Assembly (NCBI GenBank): GCA_900767465.1
Contig: CAAGAW010000010.1
Span: forward strand, 1-64,000
Direction: 5' to 3'
DNA from: Clostridia bacterium
GTDB lineage: Bacteria; Bacillota; Clostridia; Christensenellales; Pumilibacteraceae
DNA: 64,000 nt
In this document: positions 62,169-64,000 of the stretch, piece by piece
Numbering within the stretch: position 1 is the first letter of the stretch
Layout of the letters: every line of letters begins with the position of its first letter
Translations under genes and position numbers: made by a program
The notes under the pieces: model-generated
Told to the model about the DNA's origin: nothing
Seen by the model: the letters and a program-made list of their open reading frames with translations, nothing else
Databases searched by the model: none

Positions 62169-62963
62169 TTACTTTCGTGCCTGCGACGGCGGAAAACCGT
62201 GTCGTCTTTTATAAAACCAAGAAAACTGGCTGACGTCCGAAAATCCTACCTGCGTGGCGATAACCGAAACGGGCAGATCGGTATCGGCGAGTAATTTTTC
62301 CGCTTCGCCGAGCCGCAGCCTCAGCAGATATTCTTTGGGCGCGACCCCGTATTCGCGGATAAACAGCCGACAGAAGTGGTCGGGCGAGAACCCCGCCATC
62401 GCGGCGAGTTCGGTAACGGTAAGATCGGTCATGTAATAGTTGTCGAGATAAATTTTAACGTAATAAAGCGGCGGAGGCGCGGATTTCGCGGAAGCCGAAT
62501 CCAGCCTCGTAAGTTCGCTTAAAAGAACGTCTATAAGTCCGTCGGCGGCGAGTTCGAAGTTGTTTTTCTTTTCGTTGTACTCGCGGCGTATCGCGGCGAT
62601 CGTGTCCGAGATCTCGTGCGACGGCGAGTGGAAAATCGCGTTGTCGAGTTTAACGTCGCGGTTGAGCGTGAATCCGAAAGCGATAACGTTGCAGTCTTTT
62701 TCGTGGACCTCGTTATGAATCGTGTAAGGCTTGTACAAAACTATCGAATTGTCGTCGAACCGGAACGAACCGTTCGACGAAAACGGACGTTCGTAAAAGG
62801 TAAGGAATTCGCCCCGTTTGTACGGCATCTTGTCGGCGGGACGGTAGTCCGAATAGCCTTTGCCGCCGTAATAGCACACGAGTTCGTAATAATCGTGGAA
62901 ATGCGGCGGAATAACCGTGCCTTTTTCGCGCGGACAATCGAGCAGAAACTGAAACGTCGCCAT
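62169..62963 (-). CDS. AraC-family transcriptional regulator
   Basis: A 264-residue regulator. The N-terminal cupin sensor ('IPPHFHDYYELVCYYGGKGYSDYRPADKMPYKRGEFLTFYERPF') is followed by two C-terminal helix-turn-helix motifs ('VTELAAMAGFSPDHFCRLFIREYGVAPKEYLLRLRLGEAEKLL' and 'VSVIATQVGFSDVSQFSWFYKRRHGFPPSQ'). The start is ATG 62963 with GGGAGGA upstream; the open frame to 63077 passes through the gene's own promoter. It is divergent from the nucleoside hydrolase gene, which it probably regulates. Confidence 0.92.
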   Translation of the reverse strand: MATFQFLLDCPREKGTVIPPHFHDYYELVCYYGGKGYSDYRPADKMPYKRGEFLTFYERPFSSNGSFRFDDNSIVLYKPYTIHNEVHEKDCNVIAFGFTLNRDVKLDNAIFHSPSHEISDTIAAIRREYNEKKNNFELAADGLIDVLLSELTRLDSASAKSAPPPLYYVKIYLDNYYMTDLTVTELAAMAGFSPDHFCRLFIREYGVAPKEYLLRLRLGEAEKLLADTDLPVSVIATQVGFSDVSQFSWFYKRRHGFPPSQARK

Positions 62964-62997
62964 ATTTTCCTCCCGTTTGGATTTTCGTTCTACCGAA

Positions 62998-63026
62998 AGT
63001 ATAAAACGTAAAAGCGGATTTGTCAA
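62998..63026 (-). promoter_or_regulatory. Promoter of the second AraC gene
   Basis: On the minus strand: TTGACA (63026-63021), a 17-base spacer, TATACT (63003-62998), about 35 bases before ATG 62963. Confidence 0.85.
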
Positions 63027-63078
63027 TACAATATCGGACAAAAGTCGGATTTTCACAAAAACCCGTCGGGTTTTCATA

Positions 63079-63108
63079 TTTACTTTTTATCGGCAGGAGT
63101 GCTATAAT
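63079..63108 (+). promoter_or_regulatory. Probable promoter of the nucleoside hydrolase gene
   Basis: TATAAT (63103-63108) with a fair TTTACT (63079-63084) 18 bases upstream. A weak -35 fits activation by the divergent AraC regulator. Confidence 0.6.
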
Positions 63109-63150
63109 ATTCGTACAAACTGTGGGATACACCCGAAGGAACTACTCATA

Positions 63151-64000
63151 ATGAACGGAAAATCGATGAATTACGACGCGCTTATACTCGATACGGACAT
63201 CGGCGACGATATTGACGACGCTTACGCGCTCTGCCTGCTAATGGCGGAAAAAGCAAACGTTATCGGCGTAAGCACGGTTTATCGCAACGCAGTTCAGCGC
63301 GCCCGCATAGCATCCGCGCTTATTTCGCTGTGGGGCGAAAAAATTCCCGTGTACGCGGGCGAAAGTTATCCCGAAGTCCAGCCGCTTTTCAAATTCGAAA
63401 AGGCGGACGTGGACGGCAAGCCGATGATTCCGCATTACATACCCGCCGTTATGGAAAACGCAAAAATCGAGGGAAAAAACGGAGTCGATTTTCTGCTCGA
63501 TACCGTGCGCGCGAATCCTTATAATATAACGGTGCTTGCGATAGGTCCGTTTACCAACCTTGCCGCGGCGGCGGAGCGCGACCCCGAAACTTTCGGAAAA
63601 ATAAAGAGAATACTTATTATGGGCGGCGATTATACGTCGATTGTTCCCGAATGGAATATTCTGTGCGATCCCGAAGCCGCCGATAAGGTGTTCCGGTCGG
63701 GAGTACCGATACGCGCCGTCGGGTTCGACGTAACCAAAAGATGCAGGTTCGACGACGAAACGCTCGCGTTTCTGCGTTCGCTCAAAGCGGAAAAAAACAA
63801 ACTGCTCGTGCGAATGACCGAGATCTGGATCGATCACAACCGCGAAAAGGGCGCGGTGCCGACCATGCACGATCCGCTTACGGCGGAAACGCTTTTCGAC
63901 GACAGCCTCATTACGTTCGCGCGCGGAAAATTCAAAGTAATGCTCGACGGCGAAAACCGCGGCGCGACCGTTCCGGATCCGGACGGAACGGAGATAGAAT
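63151..64000 (+). CDS. Inosine/uridine-preferring nucleoside hydrolase (3' end cut)
   Basis: The frame is open from ATG 63151 to the end of the window, so the C-terminus is missing (283 codons seen). The N-terminus has the calcium-binding signature 'LILDTDIGDDIDDAYAL', and later come 'NITVLAIGPFTNLAAA', 'RILIMGGDYTSIVPEWNILCDPEAADKVFRSGVPI' and 'PTMHDPLTAETL', all in the order of the IU-nucleoside hydrolase family. Members cleave the N-glycosidic bond of ribonucleosides for base and ribose salvage. GAAGGA lies ten bases before the ATG. Divergent from an AraC-type regulator. Confidence 0.93.
   Translation, partial: MNGKSMNYDALILDTDIGDDIDDAYALCLLMAEKANVIGVSTVYRNAVQRARIASALISLWGEKIPVYAGESYPEVQPLFKFEKADVDGKPMIPHYIPAVMENAKIEGKNGVDFLLDTVRANPYNITVLAIGPFTNLAAAAERDPETFGKIKRILIMGGDYTSIVPEWNILCDPEAADKVFRSGVPIRAVGFDVTKRCRFDDETLAFLRSLKAEKNKLLVRMTEIWIDHNREKGAVPTMHDPLTAETLFDDSLITFARGKFKVMLDGENRGATVPDPDGTEIE

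Noticed and set aside
62964..63077. Longer start for the second AraC regulator
   Set aside because: The extension spans a consensus promoter (TTGACA-N17-TATACT), so it would not be transcribed; ATG 62963 has GGGAGGA.

Overview
The window reads as chromosome of an anaerobic, endospore-lineage Firmicute (Clostridia; a gut-type Christensenellales-like organism is my best guess, not proven). The evidence is a germination protease gene beside rpsT, a SpoVB-type flippase, three genes for Spo0A-type DNA-binding domains, rubrerythrin and a flavodiiron protein, two tRNA-Val genes, and many dispersed intergenic repeats. Promoters are easy to read: most are TTGAnn / 17-base spacer / TATAAT.

Layout. 0.3-8.9 kb: lipid-II/polysaccharide-type flippase, serS, a small membrane protein, two orphan Spo0A C-terminal-domain genes, tRNA-Val(CAC), a DUF1538 membrane protein with its tandem PII-like partner, and mscL. 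9-18 kb: rubrerythrin, a 1.8 kb repeat mosaic, a Bax-inhibitor-1-like protein, a CtpE-like P-type ATPase overlapping galK, an FAD oxidoreductase, and a single-span membrane protein. 18.2-30 kb: a second repeat mosaic, a divergent XRE regulator / 49-residue ORF pair, rpsT with a long Lys/Ala tail, gpr, trkA-trkH, HAD phosphatases, a GH43-like protein, a divergent dehydrogenase-fold protein, a beta-lactamase-fold protein and tRNA-Val(GAC).

30.1-31.4 kb is AT-rich wreckage: duplicated tRNA 3' ends and a truncated serine recombinase. 31.4-52.5 kb is one carbohydrate-use locus: two small carbohydrate-binding-like proteins, an AraC regulator, an ABC importer (lipoprotein plus two permeases), four large exported proteins (one DUF4838, two with related GLUG/Ig-like modules), then cytoplasmic beta-glucuronidase and a CE15-like esterase. 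The gene set points to glucuronate-bearing glycans.

52.8-64 kb: a second, inverted copy of the Spo0A-C cassette, fprA, galM, an 1874-residue DUF4011/SF1 helicase/DUF3320 protein, a second AraC regulator, and the start of a nucleoside hydrolase that runs off the window.

The most unusual items are the orphan Spo0A-C genes, one of which exists as a 726-bp promoter-gene-terminator cassette copied almost perfectly 48 kb away in inverted orientation; the ribosomal protein S20 with a histone-H1-like tail; the tRNA-Val loci with downstream 17-nt 3'-end stubs; and a roughly 90-bp hairpin element nested inside two different repeat families.
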